Shown: positions 43,266-55,100 of the stretch, in pieces
Position numbering within the stretch: the stretch's first letter is position 1
How the letters are laid out: each line of letters begins with the position of its first letter
Source of the DNA: Typha latifolia
Lineage: Eukaryota; Streptophyta; Magnoliopsida; Poales; Typhaceae
Length of the DNA stretch: 64,000 nucleotides
Reading direction: 5' to 3'
Assembly (NCBI GenBank): GCA_019914945.1
Contig: CM034107.1
Span: 5,704,001 to 5,768,000 of the forward strand
Program-made: the position numbers and the translations under genes
Notes under the pieces: model-generated
Database searches by the model: none
Seen by the model: the letters and a program-made list of their open reading frames with translations, nothing else
What the model was told of the DNA's origin: nothing

Positions 43266-44450
43266 TTTGAGTGGGAGCAAGAGTGAGGAGAGCATCCAAG
43301 AGTTGAAGCATCATTTTACTACTGCCCATGTTCTAAAAGCACCTAGGGTTTTGGGTAAATTATGATGCATCCATCCGCTGTCTAGGAAGCACCAAAAACG
43401 GGTATTCGAACGCCAAAACATGAGGGCACTTATTCCTCAATGGGGCTAATGCATTCGAACGCCCATCCAGTGACGTTCAAACCCCTATACCCGAGACTAC
43501 AACTGAAATGAAAGTCTCGATGATAACTAGGTTCGACTCAGTGAACCTAATGCCCCCTATAAGGTGGCCCAATCGAGTGGACCACATCATATGGAGGTCA
43601 AGTTTCAAGACCAAAATAGTATGGGTCAAAAAAGGAAATTAGATTGCACCCCAAAGCGGTGATCTTTACAAATGATCTGCATCTAAATAAACGGGCTAGG
43701 GGGATCTTTTTGAAAAATTTTGACCTCTAGCCTTAGATTTTGGGCGGATTTTTATGTCATTATCTTTTGGCCCTTGTATTCTTCTTCATATGAGTTTTGC
43801 TTGCATATTTTATTATGACTCGACAGATTTTCGGAGTAATGAGTTTTTATTCTTTTACTTCTTTGTTTTTGCTTTGTTTTCTTTTTATTAATGTCTTTTC
43901 TTAGGTTTATTTCCAGAAAAGAAAATCTGACAAATACATAAGATCAAAAACACTTAGAACTGGAACATAGATTTGGAGTCACTTTGAAAAGAACAAGACA
44001 TATGTTTAAGTACATATATTTCAGTATTGAAAACTGAAGCATGTCGATAGTACATTCAAATTTAATTAGTGAGATCATTTGGATATGTTTCTCCTTTTTT
44101 ATATACATAACATATCCTTAAAAATAATTAGTATGACGGATAATATTTTCCAAAGTAATTTTCAGTGATTTGAAAATCTGGCTCCGCCCCTGCCTACTCG
44201 TCTCCAAATTCAATAAATCTGTGGGATGGAATGCAAGACAACTATAATTTGCTCCATATTTGAAACACAACAATAGCAGGGCCATTTATATATATCACAG
44301 ACTGGGAACAAAACAATAGCCGGCAAATAGCTCCTAATAGCATCTCAAGAACTAAAACAACTCACCCTCAACATCAACGGTAGAGGAATCAAACAGAGAG
44401 ATAATCATCAGCCTCAAAATGAAATTTAGAAACCACTAAATATCGCATTG
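43266..44450. other. Degenerate retroelement end and AT-rich spacer
   Basis: 43380-43470 contains three GTTCGAACGC-like sites (CATTCGAACGCCC, GTATTCGAACGCC, GACGTTCAAACCC) in sequence not assignable to A, B or D. The rest is AT-rich with no gene. Confidence 0.4.
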
Positions 44451-44459
44451 GGGACTATT

Positions 44460-45112
44460 TAAGTTCATAGTATTCTCTAATGTTTTGAAATGTGGTCGTG
44501 TGTGGTAGACGGCCACAAATGCCTAGCGCCTAAGCAAAAGGCGGAAGGCCACAAAATGGTGTAGCATTTTTTAAATCAAAATATAAAAATATATAATATA
44601 CATTATACACTTATATATAAGTTGTAACCAATATAATATATACAAAAAATTTAATAGTGCACTACACCTAAATACTAAATAACATAATCACAATTCACAA
44701 CATAATAACAAATTCACAACGATAATGTCTAATAAGAAATAACATAAATATATTATCAAATATTTAAAATTATCACAATCATATGTAATTAATAAAATTA
44801 ATAATCAACAGAATAATAGATTAGCAATCAACCTTCAATAAATTAAGTGATTAACAAATTAATAGATTAAGTTATTAACAGATTAAAAAATGTATAAAAT
44901 AATTCAGCAGATTAACTGATTATTGATTATCAGGGAAAACTGAAAACACAATCGATAAATACTTCAACTAATTTCTAATTTCTCTAACTACGCAGCATTA
45001 CATATTAAGTACTAAGAATTAACAAATTAAGATAGAAAATTAAATTAAAAAAATACAGTTCGATGTGAGAGTGAGATTGTTAGAGAGAGGGAGAGTGAAA
45101 AAGAATGAGAGT

Positions 45113-45167
<55 letters not shown>

Positions 45168-45460
45168 GGGGAGAGGACCATACCTTCGTCACCAAACATC
45201 GTCCACGCTTCATCAAAGCGTTACTGCCACCGCTATTGCCTTAGCTACGTGGTCGCTGCTTGCCGGGCATGGAAAGAAGAGCCGGAGATGACGATCAAAG
45301 AGGGGTTAGAGTCTTAGGTTTTACAGAGAGGAGAGCAGCAATTTTTTTATATACTAATAAACGATTAGTTATATTTAATGGATTAAATCAAACCAGTTTC
45401 CAACCCCTGCTAGCCTCCAGGTGTTGTCACCAAAAACCTTCCCCGATTGACAGAACGTCC
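44460..45460. repeat. Probable non-autonomous DNA element next to the START-domain gene
   Basis: It begins with TAATGTTTTGAAATGTGGTC and a GGCGG-containing block (44477-44560) like the start of the element at 49236, then a long AT-rich body. A GC-rich part (45180-45300) lies near its right end. Ends and target duplication could not be defined. Confidence 0.3.
45106..45168. repeat. (GAGAGT)n microsatellite
   Basis: About ten units of GAGAGT/GAGTGA type follow a looser GA-rich lead-in from 45085. Confidence 0.88.
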
Positions 45461-45462
45461 CG

Positions 45463-45795
45463 CTACTGACACTTGAAAAAGCAGCTTTCAAGGTCTCGTC
45501 GCTTCGGTGAATCACTTGAGCCCTGATACATTTTCGGTGCCATGGAGCTAGACCAGTGAGCTATTACGCTTTCTTCAAAGGATGGCTGCTTCCAAGCCCA
45601 CCTCCTGGTTGTCATCGCTCGATCACTTCCTTTTCCACTAAGTGATTGCTTAGGGACCTTAGCGTACGATCTGGGCTGTTTCCCTCTCAGGCGACCCGCC
45701 ATGGCAGCACGCCTCCTTGAAGCAGCGCCATTTGCCTCTGCAGGCTGCGGATGGTCCCCATCGTGTCGGCCACCAAAACCACTATTCAATACCAT
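45463..45795 (-). CDS. Hypothetical 110-residue ORF downstream of the START-domain gene
   Basis: The frame is GC-rich compared with its surroundings and encodes a basic protein (MVLNSGFGGRHDGDHPQP, RRRAAMAGRLRGKQPRSY, ending CFFKCQ). No domain recognised and no clear neighbours on the same transcript; it starts 322 bp beyond the stop of the START-domain gene. It could be a captured exon, part of that gene's 3' UTR, or chance. Confidence 0.22.
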   Translation of the reverse strand: MVLNSGFGGRHDGDHPQPAEANGAASRRRAAMAGRLRGKQPRSYAKVPKQSLSGKGSDRAMTTRRWAWKQPSFEESVIAHWSSSMAPKMYQGSSDSPKRRDLESCFFKCQ

Positions 45796-46116
45796 AATAT
45801 TCTCACAGAATTACTATATGGCTACGGTAACCTAGAACGATAATTACAACAAAAGGGAGGCAAGGAAAAATGTAAGATTTGAACTTTACTAATATAAAAT
45901 GCATGATGTGAGATATAATGTTTTTTAATGATTTATAATAAACTGGTCATGATGTTCTCTTCTCTTCCTTATGTTGTAATCTTTACATGCTACAGAACTA
46001 CTAGACTCACTTTTCTCTGGATATATACACATTACCTACAGAATTTTTGACAATCTGTACATTAATGAATGCTCAATTTTGTCAGATATTGCTGCAGCCT
46101 CTGCGAATTCAGCCTT

Positions 46117-49100
46117 CTACTCGACCCAGTTAATGTCCAAATCTTTGAGTTTCATAAGCCACTTCTGAGTATCTTGAGAAATGTATGGCTTATTGGGCAT
46201 CTTTTCTTGACCATTTGTATCACTACATGCTAAATCAAGTTGCCCCTCTCGTTCGGAATAGGACTGGTTTCTGGAATGTCTCAGCTGAAGAGATAGGAGA
46301 CGAGAAACCTCCTGTAGGCCTCCCCATTTTTCCAATGCACGGGCAATATCATAACGCCCTATGGATAAAAATAGGAAGGTCAGAAGGATAGGATGACGAA
46401 AATGACAATACACAGATTCTACAATAAAAACACAAATAGTCAATTTGCCACTTTGTGCATGTATTCAACAAATAACAGTATGTTTCTAGCATCTCAAATA
46501 TATCTTAACTATGCACAAGACTTTGCTCATATGCCTCCAAATTTTACTAGTAGCGATCTTCAGTAAAACCCTTAAATCTACTGTATGGAACTTCATCTAC
46601 TGTGCCATGATCCTAATGGAACTTTGACTAAATTTCTTAGGAAAGAAAGGTAACCACATAAGCTCCCACTGGTTAGTCCACCTATAATTTGAATGGCGTT
46701 AGCTTTAGCGCTATTAAAAGTCTGTTATCCATACTAACCATGATAACAACATAAATCTCCCAAGATGTTACCTTAGGTATGCAAGGTTAAATAGTACACA
46801 AAAGATAATCAATGTTCCTTACCTGCCCGCTCAAAAGATTTTCTGCTGGGCATATAAGCAGGATCCATTCCCCAGTTCTTCTGGAATCGCTCTATCTGCA
46901 AATTATGATAAGCCAATTTATGGAATATCTTATCAACAAGCAAAACTAAGAAAACGACAAATTATAATTTAGCCTCCTCTGGTTTACTCGATCTTAATAT
47001 AACTTCAAACTAAAATACTTAACCCGCTACGGTACAAACCAAATTGTAACTATTAGATTTTTCATCCAAAAATAGTGTTTCATTAGTGCTAATATTTCTC
47101 ACTGAATAAATTGCAAAATGATCAAACTACTCCTACCTTCTTCAAATCAGATTTCTGTAGGGGTAATTAAGTTTTTTACATCCTAGTTAATAGTTGCATC
47201 TTGGTCAGGACCAAAGAGGGTAAGTTGAAATCAAGCCAAACCACAAGGGATTAAATTATAATTTCCCCTATGTAAGGAAATTACAGTATTGGAATTAATT
47301 CAACTAATTTATTTGAGTCTGTAAGGGACAGATTATAGAAAATCCCAAAAGAAAAGCTGCACTGCCAATCAGAGAATACATAATTGTGTTACCTCTTCTT
47401 GCAAGTTTTCAAGGTTATCCCAGTATCCTTTTGGTTTTCTATGCTTGTAAGCAAGAGAAAGATTCATCAAGCTTGCAATCTTTCTAAACCCACCCATGCG
47501 AGTTATTGCCTTTTCAATATCCACCCTACCATGCAAACGGAGCTGCTTCCTCATAGGCATAAACCCATCCTGACCATACCTTGAAATAAATGTCATCAAT
47601 TCAGCTCTGAGAACTTCAATATCTCTTTGCAAGCCTGGAACCTTCGGTCTCTGTTTCATGGAGTTTGAGAGAGTATTTGAGACAATAGAACTGGAGACCT
47701 GTTCTACTGGCCTTCTCTCCTGGAAACTCGCAGAATTATTAACTGAAGCAATGAGCCCATCCGGAGAATCTAAGAGATTGTCATCCCGGACACCTCCAGA
47801 TTTTTCGATAAAATCACGGATAGCACATAAATTTGATGGCAGATCTTCATATATGACCTGAGATATAAAAAACTGTTGACTTGTTGAAATCCAACACAAA
47901 GAAGAGGATTAAGACAACATTTTGGCATACCATAATAAAGATCCACAGAATACTATCAAATATCAAATGACTAACAAATTCATCAGTGATGGCATTTTAT
48001 GCCAAAAGACTGGAGCAGGATATCATTACAAGCTAAGGAAAAACCTGTTCCTTTCCAGATCACCTTCAGGAAGACTAGAACCCAGATACTCATAGGGGAA
48101 GCAAATGGTTGAACCAAATCATGTAGCAAGTGGAGGACATAATTCATTAACCAATACACATACGACTCATTTTGGACACAATAGAATATGGCGGACATCA
48201 TGTGAAGATATGTAAAATCTTAGGAGAGTAAGTAAGTACTATATTTCTTGGTGTCTTGATGTTGCTGATAATTTCAACTTGGTTGTGAAGAAAAAGATAA
48301 AATACCACAATAACTGGAAAGACTTTAATACCCCAGATTCTCTGAGAAAATTACAAAAAAGTGGAACCTCTAAAATCACAGAGAATAGCTAGGTAGTGCA
48401 AAATGCTAGATGATATATATAACCAGCTAGTACCAGAATAATAAGGCAGAACCTATCTAACTAAATTTTGATAAAATAATATCAGAGATAAAAGAAAAGA
48501 ATGATACATTCCCAAAAAATATTCTTAGAATAAAAGTATCATCAGACTCCGGAATTAGAGCATATAACAAAGGTTGTTCATGAGAACACCAGCAGAATAG
48601 TCTCCATAGGAGCTCCCAGAATAACCACCAACTATTTCAGAAATATATCTCACAAACCATGCAATTTAATATTCTGAGAAATAGTAAAAGGACAATCTGG
48701 ATCCCATATAGAACTTTCTTCTGTAGATTCCAGCCATAGCAATAATAAGAAGCAGCAGTAAGTACCTACCTCTTCTACAATAGCCTCAGAGAGGAAAGTA
48801 TCTTTGTGGATCTTTGTCTCAACCATGTATTTCAATAGAGTGTGATGGTTTCCAAGCTGTTCTAGAAGCAACTTTCCTTGAAAGGAATCAAAGTCCCCCT
48901 CAACTTGTTCAAAGCTGATCTCACGTTCAAGTTCCTCATGCAAATCCAAAACAACGCGAGCATGAAGCACCATGTATAATAGGCCTTTGCAACCTTCCTA
49001 CATAATAGAATTGAATAAGTCCGAATATTTGGCTCAAAGAGCTAAACAAAGTATCTCAACCTTTCTAATCAATCTAGCTAATGAAGATGATAAGTACTCA

Positions 49101-52100
49101 ATTGAATAAAAAAGAGGAAAAAAATGAGAAAGTTAGTTTCCTAATTCCTATCCTGACATTAACGATAAATGGGCATGCTAAAGTTGATAGTACATGCATT
49201 ACACATCAATTCTAGCAATTATAATTTATACCCAATGTTTTGAATGGCAGGCGGTCATTTTTAATGCTAATATAGTATATATAAAATTTTATATAAAACT
49301 TGTAAAATTTATAATCTTAATTAATTCCTCTAGCAAACTAATTAGCTAATTAGCAATTGATTACTCTAGCAAAACAGATTAACAATAATTACTAATGACT
49401 TAATGAGAAAATTAATACAGTCCGAGTGTCCGATAGGGAAAGAATTCAAATAAATCTACATTTAAATTACTAATTAGAAAACTAACACTATCGACTTTCT
49501 TCTTTAGCAATAGCAAACTAATTAGCTCAATAATCATTATTTATTAATCAATTATCACTATGGAATAAGGAATCAGGACAGTGAATTAAACTATGAAAGA
49601 ATTAAAGAAAACTAAAGAAGCAAAGCATGCTTCCCTGAATCTTTAGTTAATTAACCAAACCCTTCCACTGGTACAGTAATTAAGTGCTAATTACTATAGC
49701 AGTGAAGAAACTAGAAAGCGAAGAAAACTAATGGTGAAAGGGAGAGAGGAGGAGAAAGGGAAGAAAAAAAAACTCAGCGGCCAGACCGGAGGTGGCCACT
49801 GCCCGCTGGTTATGCTCGTTTGTCAGTATCGATTTCTCGCTGCCGCTCAAAGAGATCAAGAGAGGGAGACTGAAAATGATTAAGGGAGGTCAAGGGAAGA
49901 AGGGGATCGAAAGTTAGGGCTCAAATCAAGAGAGAGGAGAGTGAAAATAATTGGATTAGTTTTTTTAAATGGCTAATGAGTTAGCAAATACTAAAGATCT
50001 GACCCGTGTCCAAATCCCATTGCTATTGCGGGCTGACCCACAAAAACATTCCCGCTATGCACCTTGGTGGTCCGCCACGCAATTTGGCAGCCCGCCAATT
50101 ATGCCCAAGTAGCTTGGCCGCCAAATACAGGTCACCATCCTTGTTTGCAGGGCGACCGCCGTGCTGGCCCGCCAAGGCGGTCGTCTTGGACGCTTTTTAA
50201 AATACTATTTATATGTTCTAGCTAAATAGGGGCATTTCACAAAAAGAAACCCTTTAATTTTCAAAATAGCAAAAAAGGGCTCTTCTGCGTATTTCTTATG
50301 TTAATTGTGTGCATTTCATTATAAAAAGATGTGCATTTAGTATTAAAAATAAGCACATTTAGTGTTAATAGTCCAATTCTTTTATTATTGAAACCTAAGG
50401 GCTTTTCTCTACAAATAACCTAATGTTGCTAAAGTACACCTTTAAATGGAGTTCGAATCTAGAATACAGAAATTTTCTCAAAGTTTTACATTCATATTTA
50501 AGATACACCTTTTAGTATTAAATATGGGTTAAATATATTTTACCCCCCTGTGCTTATACCCAAAATCACTTTACTCTCATATACTTCAAAAAATCTCAAA
50601 CCAATTCTTGTACTTATGACTAAAATGTAATTGTTAGTTTTTCTATTAAATTTAATCAAGCATTATGGCCATTTTGATAATTTATTTTATTATATCAAAA
50701 TCTGCATGTGTTCTCTAACAAACACGATAGACATTTTGGTCATTTTGACGTCATTCAATTAAGTTTAACGAAAAAACTAACGGTTTCACTTTAGTCATAA
50801 ATATAGAAACTGGTTTGAGACTTTTTAAAATACAGGAGGACAAAGTGATTTTAAGTATAAGCAAGGATGGTCGTGCCGGTCGGCACGGGGCACTTGTTAG
50901 TCATAAATATAGGAACTAGTTTGAAACTTTTTAAAATACAGGAGGACAAAGTGATTTTAAGTATAAGCAAGGATGGTCGTGCCGGTCGGCACGCCCCATG
51001 CCGGTCAGCACAAGGCACTTGCTGTGCCAGTAGAGGCACAGCACTTGGCACGGGGTGTGCCAGTAGAGGCACAGCACTTGGCACGGGGTGTGCCAGTGGC
51101 ACACCCTTGTGCCAAGCCGTGCCGACCGGCACACGTGCCGTGCTGATCTGTGCCAGTCCGGCACTGCCACGTGCCGTCTGGCACAGCCTCGTGTCGGTCA
51201 TGTGCCAATATAGAGACTTTTTTTTAAATTTTTCTATTTACATCAATCTTTATCAAATCAACTTTACTTATTTTCTTAACAAACATGATATAATATGTAG
51301 AACCCTTCTGTTTTACTTTACTTATTGGAATGACAATTCATTTGCTATACCTAGATAACCACAAAGCCGAATTTATCAGAGATAGAAGAAAGGATAGGGA
51401 CCATCTCAAGCTCAATATGATTATCGTCTGATTAGGGAAGGATTTGAGTCTATAAGTAGCAGGAGATCAGGAGAGGTGCGCCCACAGGATGATATAAATT
51501 CATCATCATTACCATCATATCAATCATACCCACTAGAGCCACAACACCCTTATTATACTCCATATCCACAATCTACATATGCTTATGGTGTGCCTGTGCC
51601 TGTGCCGGTCGTTTTTGTATATATTCAATATCCATATCATATCATCGAAGAATTATAAAATTCTTATTTTCTATGAAGACTATGTGAGACGTTATAACGA
51701 GCAATATTATCAGTAGATAAGTTTTAAAGAATATCGTCAGTATTTAACGCAACATTCCCATGTTATTCTTGTGCTAGCAAATGAAGTCTTTGATCCTCCT
51801 CGTCATTCTACGTTCAACTAGATATTAGTTTTAATTATTGAACTATTATTAATTATGTATTGAATGTTATTATGTGTTCAATTATATTATGAAGTATTCA
51901 ATCATATTATAGAGTGTTTAATCATTAATATTAATTTTAATGAATGTATTCAATCATATTATGTGTTGAATAATATTTATATTCAACTGTTGCTTTATCT
52001 TTAATAAAATATATTATTTACACAAATAATCTAAAGATAAAATATTATAATGTAGATTTTAAATTTTAATATATATATTTAAACAAAAAAAACAAAGATT

Positions 52101-55100
52101 GACATACCAAAGACCCGAAAACATCTCTAAATATCCTAAAAAATTTATTAAAAACATTATAGGGGGTGTGCCACTGGCACAAGAGGCGTGCGGATGGTGG
52201 CACGGCACGGTACGTGCCACTAGCACGGCCATCACTGAGTATAAGTACAGGGAGATAAAATATATTTAACCCATTAAATATTTACCCTAATTACAAATTA
52301 GATTTAGACTATCTGAGTGCTTCAAATGTACTATCTCAAGAACAAAAAGTTGTTATGGCGAATACAAGAGCAAGATCAGTCCCACCATCATCAGAGACAT
52401 TAAGTAGTATAGAAAAGCTTCCATTAGCCATAACTTCATGTGAAATTCATTACCAATTTATAACCACGAACAAGGCACTAAAGGTCATTTCTAACCCTCA
52501 AAAGTTTAGTCAAAATACTCTACATTTTCAGGGAAGTCTTAGCAATATTATATTTCTTAATCCATAAAGAATTAGGTGAAATGATTTAAAGGCAACAATG
52601 ATGTAGGACAATGATATAAGAAGAACAAAATAGCAAACCTTCGGAATCTAACTACAGGGTGTTAATACACTTAAGAGAAACAAATCCACGCAATCCACCC
52701 ACAAGGTGTAAGAATTCACCAACATAACAAAGTAGATAAGCTCAAATCTCAAAACATTCACTGACCTCAAATAAGAAGATAACAAGTCTTTATATAAGCA
52801 AACCCTAAAAAATAAAAAGACTAAAATATTCTAACATAAAAAGACTAAACTATCCTCAACAACAATATCTTTCTCTCATAATGTCTAATCAATGGTCTAG
52901 GTCTGGTGCTTGCACCAAATAATGTGCAGAGTTCAACATTTACCTCCAAGCTATTCAGTATTCCTTACTTTTTTAAACTATAAGGAGTAATTACCCACAA
53001 GCTACTCTAAAAGCTTCAGCTTTTAGAGAATAGTGGTTTTCAAATTTATACTCTATTAACCCCAATTAATAATGGCCTTGCCAGTAACACGTGTCGTGCC
53101 ATGCTGAACGGCACACCTCGGCATGCCACTGACACACATTTAATATATTTTTACTAAAATATTTAGGATATTTAAATATATTTTTGGGTCTTCGACATGT
53201 CAATCTTTGATTTTTTTTATTTAAATATATGTATTAAAACTTATATTATAGTGTTTTATCTTTATATTAGTTTTATAAATAATCTATTTTATTAAAGATA
53301 AACCAAAAGTAAAATATAAATATTATTCGACACATAATACGAATGAATACATTCATTAAAACTAATATTAATGATTAAACACTCCACAGTTTGATTGAAT
53401 ACTCCATAATATAATTAAACACATAATAACATTCAACATACAATATTAATTTTTGAACAAAGAATGATGGGTATCAAAAACTCCATTTGATGATAATAGA
53501 AAAAACTTTTGGCTCCATATCATAACGGAGACTAGCTCGCAGCCGTACCGGACCGACATAGCTCGGCATGGCCATCCTTAGTCCCAATCACTTTCTGGGC
53601 TAAAAGTATTTTGATGGGCCCAAAAAGTGGATTTGATTTAAAATAGTGGAGATTTTATATTTTTAATAACAGATGAGCCCAGTAGCATTCGAACTCAAGA
53701 TCTCTGTTCTGATACCATGATAACTTATCAGCTACTCTAAAAACTTAAGCTATTAGGAAAATGATAGTTATATTTCATATTCTAACAAGCAAGAATATGA
53801 ACAATATAGGACACACTTGTGCAATGTGCAAATAACGGTCCAGGACGCATGTGGGCATAAAAATATGCAACAAAAGAGAATGCAGAAGTTGTACTCTTAT
53901 ATTGTAAAGTAAATCTCTTATTTAGTTTTTGTTGTTTCAAAGAATTCAATTTACTCTTATTGGAGGAGTAGCTTCCTCCTATTTTAGATAACTTTGATGG
54001 TTTGACATGACATTTGAAATGTAGTCTAAATTGTTAGAACAAGAAATCGCATGCTTAGAGCCCTAGTTGCTATCATCAGTAGTCACAAAACTAATATATC
54101 TTGTGGTACTAACAGCACTATCGATTTTAATATCTGATATACAAGAAATGGTTTTGTGAGATACATGGTTTCTTTAGTATCAACTTCTTCATATGGTGTA
54201 GATCATGAAAATTTGTTCGAAACACCAATTTATCACTTTGAATCTAGATCAACCTCTCTCTCCCTCGCACACACACACACACACACTCTCTCTCTCTCTC
54301 TCTCTCTCTCTAAACTATGAAGGTCAGAGAAATATGCACAACTCTTTTCTTGCATGGCAAGTCAACAAACAAAAGAAAAACAAATCTACACTCTAGTTAA
54401 AAAAAGAAAGAAGAAAACATCTAACCTAATTTAGAAAATAAAATGGCTGGAAACATAATTCAATTTTGTTATATATTATAGACTCAAGGTTTTTTACTAA
54501 AAAGAAATTCATCATAACAAGAATACCCATAAAAGATATAAGGTTCCACAAAATCTTCCAAATTACCTGTAAAATGCGAACTTTATTATTGTCCCGAAAT
54601 AGAATTTTACTGATAGCCAAATTTGGCACGATCCTGTGAAACAAACTATGTCAGGATTCAACTTTTAAGGAAAAAAAGGCAGAACAATAAAAAATTTTAT
54701 GCATCTTTTAGCATTTTAAAATAAATTTAGCTTCATATGTTTAATGAAATCAAGTAACCCATACAATCATCAGCAAATGAACGAAGCATTTTAATGCACT
54801 AAAACTTGCAATAATAATTCTATTAGGTCAACGATGGTCGTGTCACAAGCACAAACCATGCCTACCACCGACCGTGCCGTAAAAGAATGAGAGAAAAAGG
54901 TAGAGGATACTCACCTTCGCCGATCGCCTTCGCTTGAGCTTCGTCAGGTGCCTAGCCCAATAGAGAAGAAAGATCGAGAGAGAGAGAGAGATCCAAATTC
55001 GCAACTTAAGTTTTACCCCCCCCTCGATCTTTCTTCTCTATCGGGCTAGGGCACCCGACGAAGCATCGGCGACGGGTAGCTCAACGACAAGCTCGATGGC

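Larger units (their letters stand above)
48998..54566 (-). other. Intron 6 of the START-domain gene, 5.6 kb, rich in small DNA elements
   Basis: Donor ACAG|GTAATT, acceptor TGTAG|GAAGG. It contains a GGCGGTC-ended repeat (49236-50210), a hAT-like element with TSD (50968-52237), an inverted relative (53073-53580) and a microsatellite (54268-54312). 52580-52930 resembles an LTR leader (TTTATATAAGCAAACCC) without a partner. Confidence 0.75.

Noticed and set aside
51476..51658. Tyr/Pro-rich ORF as a gene
   Set aside because: Short, inside a non-autonomous transposon in an intron on the other strand.
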